A stretch of 10,968 nucleotides of DNA from AA29 sp041481445 (GTDB lineage Bacteria; Acidobacteriota; Vicinamibacteria; Fen-336). A model generated the notes under the pieces. It did no database searches. It was not told where the DNA came from and saw nothing but the letters and a program-made list of their open reading frames with translations. Where the stretch lies: assembly GCA_041481445.1 (NCBI GenBank), contig JBGPBV010000196.1, positions 1-10,968 on the forward strand, written 5' to 3'. The translations under genes and the position numbers were made by a program. Shown in pieces: positions 1 through 7,136 of this stretch (position 1 is its first letter; each line of letters begins with the position of its first letter).

Positions 1-623
1 CGGGGCAGCGCGAGGAGGCGGACGCTGCGGACCGCGTGCGTCTCGAGCGCCTCGTTCCTCATCACGAGGACGAGGTCGCGCCCGGCGGGGCGCACCCGGT
101 AGAGGTGGTCGACGTCGCGCTCTTCCAGAGACCGGGCGATGCTCGCCGAGAAGCCCTCCGCCTGGGGCACGTCGGCGTCGCCGTCCACGTAGAACGTCGG
201 GCAGGAGCCGAAGCAGCTCTTGGGGTTCGCGGCGCAGATGGCCGCCAGCGAGCCGAAGACGGTCGTCATCACGGCCAGGGCCTGCACCCCTCCGGGATAG
301 GCGGTGTGGGCGGCGCTGGTCTCCAGGAGAGCGATCGCGTCCATCGGGATGTGCTGGGTGGCCGTCGCCGCCGGCTCCCGAAGCGCCGTGTAGCGCGTGC
401 CGTGGCCCTCGATCGTGCGGGTCTCGTCGACCACACGCCACGAGTCCAGGACGTACAGCTCTCCCGACTTCATGTGGACCTTCAGCGCCAGGGGGTGGCC
501 CTTCTCGGGCGGAACTGGACCCGGAGGATGCAGCGTCGGCTGCACGTACCTCACCCCGCAGGCGGCGAGCAGGGCGCTCACGACGACGATCGCCGTACCA
601 CGGAGGGGTCCTCGTGGACTCAT
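1..623 (-). CDS. Putative lipoprotein with CFGSCPTFY motif (3' end outside window)
   Basis: This frame is open from an ATG at 621-623 to the left edge, giving 207 codons with no stop, so the C-terminus lies outside the window. The N-terminus is a lipoprotein signal: basic residues (R4, R8), a hydrophobic stretch AIVVVSALLA, then the lipobox L19-A-A-C22. The mature protein should be lipidated at C22 and held in a membrane, probably on the periplasmic side. Residues 44-100 look like a small beta domain. A second hydrophobic stretch (about 113-133) leads into a distinctive C137-F-G-S-C141-P-T-F-Y motif, followed by an EGFSASI segment. I recall similar CFGSCPTFY lipoproteins of unknown function in soil bacteria, but cannot name a family. 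An AAGGAG-type ribosome site about nine bases upstream supports the start. The gene diverges from the kinase/aminotransferase gene. Being real is likely; its function is unknown. Confidence 0.8.
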   Translation of the reverse strand, partial: MSPRGPLRGTAIVVVSALLAACGVRYVQPTLHPPGPVPPEKGHPLALKVHMKSGELYVLDSWRVVDETRTIEGHGTRYTALREPAATATQHIPMDAIALLETSAAHTAYPGGVQALAVMTTVFGSLAAICAANPKSCFGSCPTFYVDGDADVPQAEGFSASIARSLEERDVDHLYRVRPAGRDLVLVMRNEALETHAVRSVRLLALP

Positions 624-779
624 CAGGGCTGCTCCTTCGGTGGAGCCTTGGAGCAGGGAGCGTGCCTGAGCGAGGCTCGACCCGGCCCGGTCCGGGAACC
701 CCTTGACGCGCGAACGGTTGCGCCGCGGCCGAGTGCGCCTTGGCGGCGCTCGTTTCCAAGCGCGCCGCGCCAAGTCACT
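624..779. other. Intergenic stretch upstream of lipoprotein gene
   Basis: These bases lie between the lipoprotein start and the coiled-coil remnant. Apart from the lipoprotein's ribosome site I see no convincing gene. There is an isolated TTGACG at 703-708 on the plus strand, but no matching -10 at a usual distance. Long frames crossing here have low-complexity, Arg/Pro/Ala-rich translations typical of GC-rich antisense frames. Confidence 0.4.
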
Positions 780-998
780 GCGCGCTTGCGCAGGGAGTGG
801 GCGCTCGGCGCGACTCTGGGCGAGTCGTTCCGGAACGAGTCGATCGGTAACAGGCGGCTTGGCCGCGTCGAGGACGGGCTCGCCGAGATCGCCGAGCCAC
901 AACCTACGCTGCGCAGGGACGTTCAGGACCTCAAGGCCTCCGTCCAGAGGCTCGAGGCCCGGATCGACGCACTCGAAAGGCGTGAGGATCGATCGTAG
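780..998 (+). pseudogene. Possible remnant of a small coiled-coil protein
   Basis: The frame ending in TAG at 996-998 translates, over its last 60 or so residues, to a heptad-rich helix. It contains a LGRVEDGLAEI segment, then an RRDVQDLKASVQRLEARIDA segment, and ends LERREDRS. Such protein-like composition is unlike the rest of that frame, which reads as Arg/Pro-rich noise upstream. The pattern resembles the C-terminal coiled coils of small bacterial DUF-type proteins. No ATG or GTG with a ribosome site introduces it; the only candidate near its start is a TTG at 786 with no purine-rich sequence in front. I therefore read it as the 3' remnant of a decayed gene, or less likely a short gene with an unusual start. 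It ends 30 bases before the kinase/aminotransferase start. Confidence 0.35.
825..838. repeat. 14-bp perfect palindrome with flanking direct repeats
   Basis: TCGTTCCGGAACGA is its own reverse complement. Overlapping it are two copies of CGAGTCG at 821-827 and 836-842. It lies about 190 bp upstream of the kinase/aminotransferase start, inside the coiled-coil remnant frame. It could be an operator for a dimeric regulator, but may be chance in GC-rich DNA. Confidence 0.3.
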
Positions 999-1028
999 CA
1001 GGGTGCTCGACCCGGTAACATCCGCCCG

Positions 1029-4000
1029 GTGAAGCTCGAAGGTCGGTTGGCGGCGGCGATCGACGAGCGCCGGGCGTCCCTCCTCGCGCGCGACCTCTAC
1101 GGCTTCGAGGCCACGGCGCGGGCCCTGCCCGGCGAGTACGACGACAACTTCCACCTGGTGGCGCCCGACGGGGGCCAGCGCGTCCTCAAGGTCATGCACC
1201 CGGCGCGCGAGCGGTCGTTCATCGACCTGCAGTGCGCGGCGCTCGAGCACATCGCGGTGGGGGCGCCGCAGGCCGGTCTGCCCCGCGTCTGCCGCGGCCT
1301 CGACGGCTCCACCATCGCGCGTGCGGAAGATGGGGGTGTCGACCGCCTGGTGTGGATGCTCACCTACGTCCCGGGCCGGCCGCTGGCGGAGGCGCGGCCG
1401 CACACCGCCGAGCTGCTCGGGAGCGTCGGCCGGTTGCTGGGCGAGATGGACCGGGCCCTCATGGACTTCGCGCATCCGGCGGCGGACCGGCCGGACCTGA
1501 AGTGGGACCTCGCCCGCGCGGGCTGGATCCGCGACGTGACGCACCTGATCGCGGATCCGCGACGGCGCTCGCTGGTCGAGCGCGCTCTCGGCTCCTACGA
1601 GGCCGAGGTCGTGCCCGCGCTGCCGCGCCTGCGGCGGAGCGTCATCCACGGCGACGCCAACGACTACAACGTCCTCGCCGGCGATCCCCTCCGCCGGCCG
1701 CGCCCGGTCAGCGTCATCGACTTCGGGGACATGCACCTCGGGCTGACCGTCGCCGAGGTGGCGATCGCGGCCACGTACGCGCTGCTGGGGAAGCCGGATC
1801 CCCTGGCCGCGGCGGCGGACGTCGTGCGCGGCTACCACGCCGCCTGCCCTCTCGACGAGGGCGAGATCGGTCTGCTGCACACGCTGATCGGCGCGCGGCT
1901 CGCCGTCAGCGTGACGAACTCGGCATTGATGAAGACGAAGCGGCCCGACGATCCCTACGTCACGATCAGCGAGGCGCCGGCCTGGGAGGCGCTGGAGCGC
2001 TGGCTCGGGGTGCATCCGCGCCTGGCGCATTACCGGTTCCGCGACGCCTGCGGCCTCTCCCCCGTTCCGCACGCCTCCCGCGTGAGAGCCTGGCTGGCCA
2101 CGCAGGACGCCGCCCCGCTGCTTTTGGGTGTCGATCTGAAGACGGCTCCGAGCCTGGTGCTCGACCTGGGCGTCGGCAGCCGGCTCCTCGGCGCGGATCC
2201 CGCCGCCGCCGAGACGGGCGCGCTGACGCGGACGATCGTCGACGCCATGGCGCGCGCCGGGGCCCCGGTGGCCGTGGGCCCCTACGACGAGCCGCGCCTG
2301 CTGTACTCGTCGGCGCTCTTCGGCGGCGCGACACCCATCGACGAGCGGCGCACCGTCCACCTGGCCGTCGATCTCTTCGTCCCCCCGCGCACGGCCGTCC
2401 ACGCCCCCCTCGACGGCGTGGTGCACGTCGTGGCGAACAACCGCGCGGCGCTCGACTACGGACCCCTCGTGATCCTCCGCCACGGGACGGGCGACGGCGA
2501 GACCTTCTTCACCCTGTACGGCCACTTGAGCACGGACACCCTCGACGGCCTGGCCGTCGGACAGCGCGTCCGGCGCGGCGAGCCGCTGGGCCGGATCGGC
2601 ACGCCCGACGAGAACGGGGGCTGGCCGCCGCACGTCCACTTCCAGGTGATCCTCGACCTGCTCGACCGGGATGCGGACTTTCCCGGCGTCGCCTACGCGA
2701 GCGAGCGCGCCCTGTGGACGGGCCTGTCGCCCGACCCGAACCTGCTCCTCGGCATCCCGGCCGAGCGCTTCCCCGCCCGCGAGGCACCGAGCGAGGCCGC
2801 GCTGGCCGCACGGCGCGCGCGCATCGGCCCGAACGTACGGCTCTCGTACCGCCGGCCGGTCAAGGTCGTCCGCGGCTTCATGCAGTACCTGTACGACGAG
2901 ACCGGCCGCGCCTTCCTCGACGTCTACAACAACGTCCCCCTCGTCGGCCACAGCCACCCGCGTGTCGTGCGCGCGGTGCAGGAGCAGATCGGCCTGCTCA
3001 ACACGAACACGCGCTACCTGCACGACACGATCGCGGCCTACGCGGAGCGCCTGACCCGCCTCCTGCCCGAGCCCCTGCGCGTCTGTTTCTTCGTCAACTC
3101 GGGGAGCGAGGCGGGCGAGCTGGCCCTGCGCCTGGCCCGGACGGCCACCGGGCGCGAGGACGTGATCGTGCTCGAGCACAGCTACCACGGCCACACGTCC
3201 ACGCTCGTGGACGTGAGCCCCTACAAGTTCGCCGGCCCCGGCGGGCGCGGGCGCAAGCCCTGGGTCCACGTCGCGCCCCTGCCGGACGACTATCGCGGAC
3301 CTCACCGGCGCTCCGACCCCGAGGCCGGGCGCCGGTACGCGGACGAGGTCGGGGCGATCGTCGACCGGATGCGGGCGGAAGGCCGCGGCCTCGCCGCCTT
3401 CCTGGCCGAGTCGATGCCCAGCACGGCCGGCCAGATCGTGTTCCCGCCCGGCTACCTCGCCGAGGCCTACCGGCACGTGCGCGCGGCCGGGGGCCTCTGC
3501 CTCGCCGACGAGGTCCAGACGGGCTTCGGCCGGGTGGGCACGCACGTCTGGGCGTTCCAGACGCAGGGGGTGGTGCCGGACGTCCTCGTGCTCGGCAAGC
3601 CGATCGGCAACTCCTTCCCGCTGGGGGCCGTGATCACCAGCCGCGAGATCGCGGCCGCCTTCGACAACGGCATGGAGTTCTTCAGCACGTTCGGCGGCAA
3701 CCCGGTGGCCTGCGCCGCGGGCCTGGCCGTGCTCGACGTGCTCGAATCGGAAGGCCTCCAGGCGCGCGCCCGGCGCGTGGGCGAGCACTTGCTGCGGGCG
3801 CTCCGCGACCTGCAGGACCGCCACCCCCTGATCGGCGACGTGCGCGGCTCGGGCCTGTTCCTCGGCGTCGAGCTCGTCCGCGACCGCGCGACGCTCGCGC
3901 CGGCGACCGAGGAGGCCGCCTACGTCGTCGAGCGCCTCCGCGAGCGCGGCGTGCTCACCGGCACCGACGGCCCGTTCCACAACGTGCTCAAGCTGCGCCC

Positions 4001-4103
4001 GCCGCTGGTCTTCTCCGAGGGCGACGCCCGCCTTTTCGTGCAGCGGCTCGACGAGGTGCTGGCGGAGGACGCCGCTTCCCGCCAGCGCGTCACGGAGTCC
4101 TGA
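1029..4103 (+). CDS. Trifunctional fusion: APH-type kinase, M23 peptidase-like, class III aminotransferase
   Basis: Three domains are fused in 1024 residues. Residues ~20-330 are an APH/choline-kinase fold: K54 in LKV, the catalytic loop H207-G-D209 with N214, and D231-F-G. Residues ~430-560 are M23/LytM-like with all zinc ligands visible: H444-x-x-x-D448 and H535-V-H537, plus H499 in LYGHL. Residues ~600-1015 are a class III PLP enzyme: SGSEA at 691-695, D827-E-V-Q-T-G-F-G-R, and K857 as the expected Schiff-base lysine. In characterised relatives the kinase phosphorylates a hydroxyl and the PLP enzyme eliminates the phosphate (hydroxylysine or phosphoethanolamine phospho-lyases). A coupled kinase/phospho-lyase role is therefore inferred; the substrate is unknown. 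No signal peptide is seen, so it is probably cytosolic. The GTG start lacks a clear ribosome site. A TAACAT 7 bases upstream could be a -10 for a nearly leaderless message. The kinase domain needs this N-terminus. Confidence 0.9.
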   Translation: MKLEGRLAAAIDERRASLLARDLYGFEATARALPGEYDDNFHLVAPDGGQRVLKVMHPARERSFIDLQCAALEHIAVGAPQAGLPRVCRGLDGSTIARAEDGGVDRLVWMLTYVPGRPLAEARPHTAELLGSVGRLLGEMDRALMDFAHPAADRPDLKWDLARAGWIRDVTHLIADPRRRSLVERALGSYEAEVVPALPRLRRSVIHGDANDYNVLAGDPLRRPRPVSVIDFGDMHLGLTVAEVAIAATYALLGKPDPLAAAADVVRGYHAACPLDEGEIGLLHTLIGARLAVSVTNSALMKTKRPDDPYVTISEAPAWEALERWLGVHPRLAHYRFRDACGLSPVPHASRVRAWLATQDAAPLLLGVDLKTAPSLVLDLGVGSRLLGADPAAAETGALTRTIVDAMARAGAPVAVGPYDEPRLLYSSALFGGATPIDERRTVHLAVDLFVPPRTAVHAPLDGVVHVVANNRAALDYGPLVILRHGTGDGETFFTLYGHLSTDTLDGLAVGQRVRRGEPLGRIGTPDENGGWPPHVHFQVILDLLDRDADFPGVAYASERALWTGLSPDPNLLLGIPAERFPAREAPSEAALAARRARIGPNVRLSYRRPVKVVRGFMQYLYDETGRAFLDVYNNVPLVGHSHPRVVRAVQEQIGLLNTNTRYLHDTIAAYAERLTRLLPEPLRVCFFVNSGSEAGELALRLARTATGREDVIVLEHSYHGHTSTLVDVSPYKFAGPGGRGRKPWVHVAPLPDDYRGPHRRSDPEAGRRYADEVGAIVDRMRAEGRGLAAFLAESMPSTAGQIVFPPGYLAEAYRHVRAAGGLCLADEVQTGFGRVGTHVWAFQTQGVVPDVLVLGKPIGNSFPLGAVITSREIAAAFDNGMEFFSTFGGNPVACAAGLAVLDVLESEGLQARARRVGEHLLRALRDLQDRHPLIGDVRGSGLFLGVELVRDRATLAPATEEAAYVVERLRERGVLTGTDGPFHNVLKLRPPLVFSEGDARLFVQRLDEVLAEDAASRQRVTES

Positions 4104-4201
4104 TGCGCGTGCTCCTGTCGACGACCGGGTCGCGGGGCGATGTCCAGCCGCTCGTGGCGCTGGCGCTCCAGTTGAGGGCTTTCGGTCAGGAGGTCCGATC
4201 C
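4103..4201 (+). pseudogene. Truncated GT1-type glycosyltransferase N-terminus
   Basis: Overlapping the previous stop by one base (TGATG), a frame opens with ATG. It encodes MRVLLSTTGSRGDVQPLVAL, then ALQLRAFGQEVR. This is the classic N-terminal nucleotide-sugar glycosyltransferase motif (GT1 and sterol/rhamnosyl transferase-like, with STxGSRGDVQP). In the family the sequence continues as a ~400-residue two-domain protein. Here the resemblance ends at about codon 33, and the next residues (SGASGIDPP) do not fit. The frame stays open and in phase with the Asp-box gene downstream, so an automatic caller may extend that gene back to 4103. The stop-start overlap suggests the intact gene was once co-translated with the fusion enzyme. 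A deletion or insertion appears to have joined its first ~100 bases to the next gene's promoter. What is present cannot be a working transferase. Confidence 0.7.
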
Positions 4202-4214
4202 GGAGCTTCGGGGA

Positions 4215-4244
4215 TTGACCCCCCGCTCGAGCGAGGCCTATATT
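4215..4244 (+). promoter_or_regulatory. Sigma70-like promoter of the Asp-box protein gene
   Basis: TTGACC (4215-4220) is separated by 18 bp from TATATT (4239-4244), each matching the consensus at five of six positions. The ATG lies 33 bases after the -10, and GGAGGG (4265-4270) sits six bases before it. The promoter begins just after the point where the glycosyltransferase remnant stops resembling its family. Confidence 0.65.
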
Positions 4245-4276
4245 GGAGGTTCAGTCAATCTTCTGGAGGGACTGCC

Positions 4277-5395
4277 ATGTCGAAACGCTTTGTGGCCCTT
4301 TCCCTGATGGCCCTCTCCGCACTGGCGACCGTAGGCCTCGCGGGAGATCACTCCAAGCTCCATCGGCCGACACTCACGCCGCAAGTCAGCGGCACGACGC
4401 AGGGGCTGATCGCGGTGAGTCCGGTGGACTCGCGCGTGGTCTGGGCGAGCGGCCGCGGTGGCACGTTCGTCGTCACGACCGACGGCGGGCAAACGTGGAG
4501 AGCCGGGGTCGTGCCCGGAGCCGAGGCGCTGCAATTCCGCGACGTCGAGGGCGTGAGCGACAAGGTGGCGTATCTGTTGTCGATCGGGACCGGCACCGAT
4601 TCGCGGGTCTACAAGACGACCAATGGCGGTGCGACGTGGACGATGCAGTTCCAGAACCAGGATCCGAACGCCTTCTACGACTGCTTCGCGTTCTGGACGT
4701 CCAGGCGTGGCCTCGCGCAGAGCGATTCGGTAGGCGGCCAGTTTCCGGTGATCCGCACGACCGATGGCAAGACCTGGCAGGGCATCGGCGACAACCTGCC
4801 GCCACCGCTGGACGGCGAATTCTCGTTCGCTTCGAGCGGCACGTGCGTCGCCACGCAAGGCAAGAGGAAGGCCTGGATCGTCACCGGGGGGGCGTCTCCG
4901 TCGAGGGTCCTGGCCACGAAGGATGGGGGCGAGACGTGGAACGTCCACGATTCACCGCTGCGTGGCTCGCCGAGCGCGGGCATCTTCACGGTGGCGTTCC
5001 GAGATGGGTCGCACGGGATGATCGGCGGCGGAGATCTCGACCCGACGGCCCCCCCCTTCGATCAGACCGCGACCTCGAGGAACGGCGGCAGGACCTGGAC
5101 GATCACGAGTCAGCAGCCGGGCGTGGGGACGGTGTTCGGCTTGAGCTATGCAGGGGAAGAAGGCCGGGGGCGCGAACAGGAGGGCGAGCACCACGATGGT
5201 GAGCACCACGATGGGGAGGATTCGAACCAGACGGCGGTGGTCACCGGTCCAGGAGGCTCGGCTTGGACCCCTGATGAAGGGGACACCTGGTTCACCTTAC
5301 CCGGCGTGACCGGTTACTGGGGTGTCGCGTTCGGCAGCCCGAACACGGGTTGGCTCGTCGGCACCGGCGGACGCATTCTGAGGATCCGCTTCTAG
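4277..5395 (+). CDS. Secreted Asp-box (BNR/Ycf48-like) beta-propeller protein
   Basis: The 372-residue product begins with a Sec signal peptide (K3, R4, hydrophobic to about residue 20, likely cut after A22 in GLA|GD), so it should be exported. Six Asp-box motifs of the (S/T)xDxGxTW type occur: residues 67-74, 114-121, 161-167, 214-221, 267-274 and 331-338. This spacing fits a six- or seven-bladed propeller of the BNR/Ycf48/sortilin-like superfamily. Such proteins bind partners or scaffold assembly, and no sialidase catalytic set is evident. Residues ~292-315 are an insertion rich in Glu, His, Asp and Gly (HHDGEHHDGED), encoded by a tandem 15-bp repeat. I chose the ATG at 4277 because it has a GGAGGG ribosome site, a promoter and the signal peptide. 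The same frame runs open far upstream, but that part belongs to the glycosyltransferase remnant and to antisense noise. Function unknown. Confidence 0.85.
   Translation: MSKRFVALSLMALSALATVGLAGDHSKLHRPTLTPQVSGTTQGLIAVSPVDSRVVWASGRGGTFVVTTDGGQTWRAGVVPGAEALQFRDVEGVSDKVAYLLSIGTGTDSRVYKTTNGGATWTMQFQNQDPNAFYDCFAFWTSRRGLAQSDSVGGQFPVIRTTDGKTWQGIGDNLPPPLDGEFSFASSGTCVATQGKRKAWIVTGGASPSRVLATKDGGETWNVHDSPLRGSPSAGIFTVAFRDGSHGMIGGGDLDPTAPPFDQTATSRNGGRTWTITSQQPGVGTVFGLSYAGEEGRGREQEGEHHDGEHHDGEDSNQTAVVTGPGGSAWTPDEGDTWFTLPGVTGYWGVAFGSPNTGWLVGTGGRILRIRF
5186..5215 (+). repeat. Two tandem 15-bp units coding a His-rich segment
   Basis: GAGCACCACGATGGT at 5186-5200 is followed by GAGCACCACGATGGG at 5201-5215, identical at 14 of 15 positions. 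Each unit encodes Glu-His-His-Asp-Gly. The array is in frame within the Asp-box protein and probably arose by slippage or a short duplication. Confidence 0.85.
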
Positions 5396-5438
5396 AGCAG
5401 GACCCTCGGCTCATTCCAGCTCGCTTCCCGCTGGGGGA

Positions 5439-5454
5439 GTCGAGCGTGCTCGAC
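5439..5454. terminator. Hairpin between convergent genes, possible terminator
   Basis: GTCGAG-CGTG-CTCGAC forms a six-pair stem with a four-base loop (a seventh pair would leave a loop of two). It sits in the 68-bp gap between the convergent stops at 5395 and 5464. There is no T-tract on either side, so intrinsic termination is uncertain. A second palindrome, GAGGATCCTC, follows at 5455-5464. Confidence 0.35.
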
Positions 5455-5463
5455 GAGGATCCT

Positions 5464-5808
5464 CTAGGCCTTCGGCGAGCTCCCGAACAACTTGTTGACC
5501 AGCGACTCCCACCCGAAGCCGGCCAGGGCGGCGTCGCGGGGCGTGTGGAACTGGAGGTTCAGCACGAACACGAGCACGGCGGCCACCACCACCGCCGCCA
5601 CCAGCACGATCAAGTACCGGTTGCCACCGTATTGCACCCACGCCGCGGCCACTCGGGCGCCGAGCGTCGGTGACTGGCCCGCCGCCTCCAGCCGGCCCTT
5701 GTTCTGGAGCGCCTTCACCGCCACCGGCAGCACGAGGCTGATCAGGATGCCCACGACCATCCAGCCGACCGCCGATCCGAACGACAGCAGCGCTTCCGAT
5801 GCGTTCAT
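5464..5808 (-). CDS. Small membrane protein with two predicted helices
   Basis: The 114-residue product has two clear hydrophobic spans: about 12-33 (VGWMVVGILISLVLPVAV) and about 65-84 (YLIVLVAAVVVAAVLVFVL). A basic, polar loop (KALQNKGRLEAAGQ) lies between them, followed by a short polar tail ending NKLFGSSPKA. It has no signal peptidase site and should sit in the inner membrane as a hairpin. A GAAGGAG ribosome site six bases before the ATG supports the start. It is the last gene of a four-gene minus-strand run, 68 bp downstream of the EAD-protease. I do not recognise a family. From context it might be a membrane anchor, a pore-like component or an immunity factor for the protease, but nothing in the sequence decides this. 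The pattern of hydrophobicity and the ribosome site make it a real gene. Confidence 0.8.
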   Translation of the reverse strand: MNASEALLSFGSAVGWMVVGILISLVLPVAVKALQNKGRLEAAGQSPTLGARVAAAWVQYGGNRYLIVLVAAVVVAAVLVFVLNLQFHTPRDAALAGFGWESLVNKLFGSSPKA

Positions 5809-5876
5809 CGTCGCTCCTTCCTCACCGCGGCCGCCGGCTCATTGGCAGCGATCGCCGCTCGCCCGCTTCCCCCTCG

Positions 5877-7112
5877 TCATTTCGGGAGGTACCGCTCGAG
5901 TCCCTTGTCGCGGAAGTCGCGCAGCAGGCCTCGCATCGGGATCCCCTCGTTGACGCGGAACTTGCCCTTCCAGATCTTCTTGAGGCTCTGACCCGCGGAA
6001 TCGGCGGGATAGGGCGCGCCGCTGTGGTGGAGCGCCACCACCTCCCAGTTCTGGTTGAACACCGGCGATCCCGAGGAGCCGCCCATGGTGTCGGCCACGT
6101 ACTGCACGCGCGTGTCGCTCATGTCCACCACGACGTAGTTCTGGGTCATCACCACCTTCATGGGCTGGACGTCGGGGTGCTGGATGATGTTGACCCGGTC
6201 CTGGGCCTTGACGAACCGCGGGGCCAGGGCCAGGTATCCGCGGTGCTTCCCGGCGCGGAGCAGGTCGAGCATGGAGGCGTCGCCGCCGGACACGGTCACC
6301 TCCCCGAGGGGCGCGGACTCGAGCCGGGCCAGCGCGTAGTCGAAGGCCTCGGGCGGGCTGGCGTGGTAGAAGTCGTGCCGAAAGCGGAAGAGCCGCCCGG
6401 GGGTGGCCACCGACGCTCCCTGCACGCGGTAGTCGAACCGCGCCGTCGCCTCCTCCAGCCACTTCTCGGACTTGAGGACGTGCTGGTTCGTCAGCAGCAG
6501 GTCGGGGCCGACCAGGAAGCCCGTTCCCTGCGCGGTCCCTTCCGGGACCTCGATGCGGCAGACGGCGGCGGCGCTATAGAGGGCGCCCACGAGCAGGTCG
6601 ATGTCGAGGAAGTTGTCCTCCGAGTTCAGGACCTGCTCCAGGGCGGATTCGTCGCCCACGGCGGGGTCGAAGCCGGGCTCCGCGGGCGCGGCCACGCTCG
6701 GCGCGGGGGCATGCGCCAGCTTCGGCGCCGTGGCCTCGGGCGCCTCCGTGATGCCGTAGTCGGCGCGGAGCCGGTCCAGGTACGCGGGATCGCCCACGAG
6801 CTGGTGGACCACGACCAGGCGCGCGAGAAAGGAGGCCTGGTCCCGAGGGAGGTCGCCGAGCGTGAGCACGTAGGCCACGAGCGCGCCCAGGGCATGGTGG
6901 GTGGGCCGCTCGGGCAGGGCGCCGAAGGGCTCGAGCTTGCTCACGAGGTCGCCGGCCACCGTCGAGGGAGGGCCGGAGAGGTCGATCACGGGCACGAAGC
7001 GCCGCAGCCCCGCCTGCTCGATCAGGACGCGCCGCGCGCGCGATCCTTCCGTGAAGTCGTAGAGCTGGGCCAGGGTGGCGACCAGGCGCTGGCGCTCGTC
7101 GGTGGTCAGCAC
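5877..7112 (-). CDS. Effector-associated domain plus trypsin/V8-like serine protease
   Basis: The 411-residue product has two domains. Residues ~3-110 are an all-helical effector-associated domain (EAD), with landmarks DF(19-20), R..L..AGL(28-36), the IDLSGPP segment (43-49) and LP.D (88-91). A Pro/Ala-rich linker (~122-150) follows. Residues ~180-390 are a chymotrypsin-fold protease of the V8-like type with an intact triad: H211 in TNQHV, D258 in FDYAL, and S347 in GGSSGSP, followed by a VALHH signature. No signal peptide is present, so it should act in the cytoplasm. EAD-proteases are known effectors of bacterial conflict and programmed-death-like systems, where the EAD binds a matching EAD on a partner. 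The upstream gene ends in such an EAD, which makes it the likely partner. Start is GTG, with GGGGGAG about ten bases upstream, 24 bp after the preceding stop. Its substrate is unknown. Confidence 0.88.
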   Translation of the reverse strand: MLTTDERQRLVATLAQLYDFTEGSRARRVLIEQAGLRRFVPVIDLSGPPSTVAGDLVSKLEPFGALPERPTHHALGALVAYVLTLGDLPRDQASFLARLVVVHQLVGDPAYLDRLRADYGITEAPEATAPKLAHAPAPSVAAPAEPGFDPAVGDESALEQVLNSEDNFLDIDLLVGALYSAAAVCRIEVPEGTAQGTGFLVGPDLLLTNQHVLKSEKWLEEATARFDYRVQGASVATPGRLFRFRHDFYHASPPEAFDYALARLESAPLGEVTVSGGDASMLDLLRAGKHRGYLALAPRFVKAQDRVNIIQHPDVQPMKVVMTQNYVVVDMSDTRVQYVADTMGGSSGSPVFNQNWEVVALHHSGAPYPADSAGQSLKKIWKGKFRVNEGIPMRGLLRDFRDKGLERYLPK

Positions 7113-7136
7113 GTCAGCCGCGCTCCCCCGCCGGCC

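Noticed and set aside
36..780. The start of a 320-codon plus-strand frame across the left end
   Set aside because: It is antisense to the lipoprotein gene and low in complexity. Only its last ~70 codons (780-998) have protein-like sequence, and these are reported as a remnant.
1232..4102. Upstream part of a 1387-codon plus-strand frame ending at 5395
   Set aside because: This part reads as Arg/Pro/Ala-rich noise out of phase with the clear kinase/M23/aminotransferase protein. Only the segments from 4103 and from 4277 look like protein.
4238..4948. A 236-codon minus-strand frame opposite the Asp-box gene
   Set aside because: It has no recognisable domain, while the plus strand has a promoter, ribosome site, signal peptide and six Asp-boxes.
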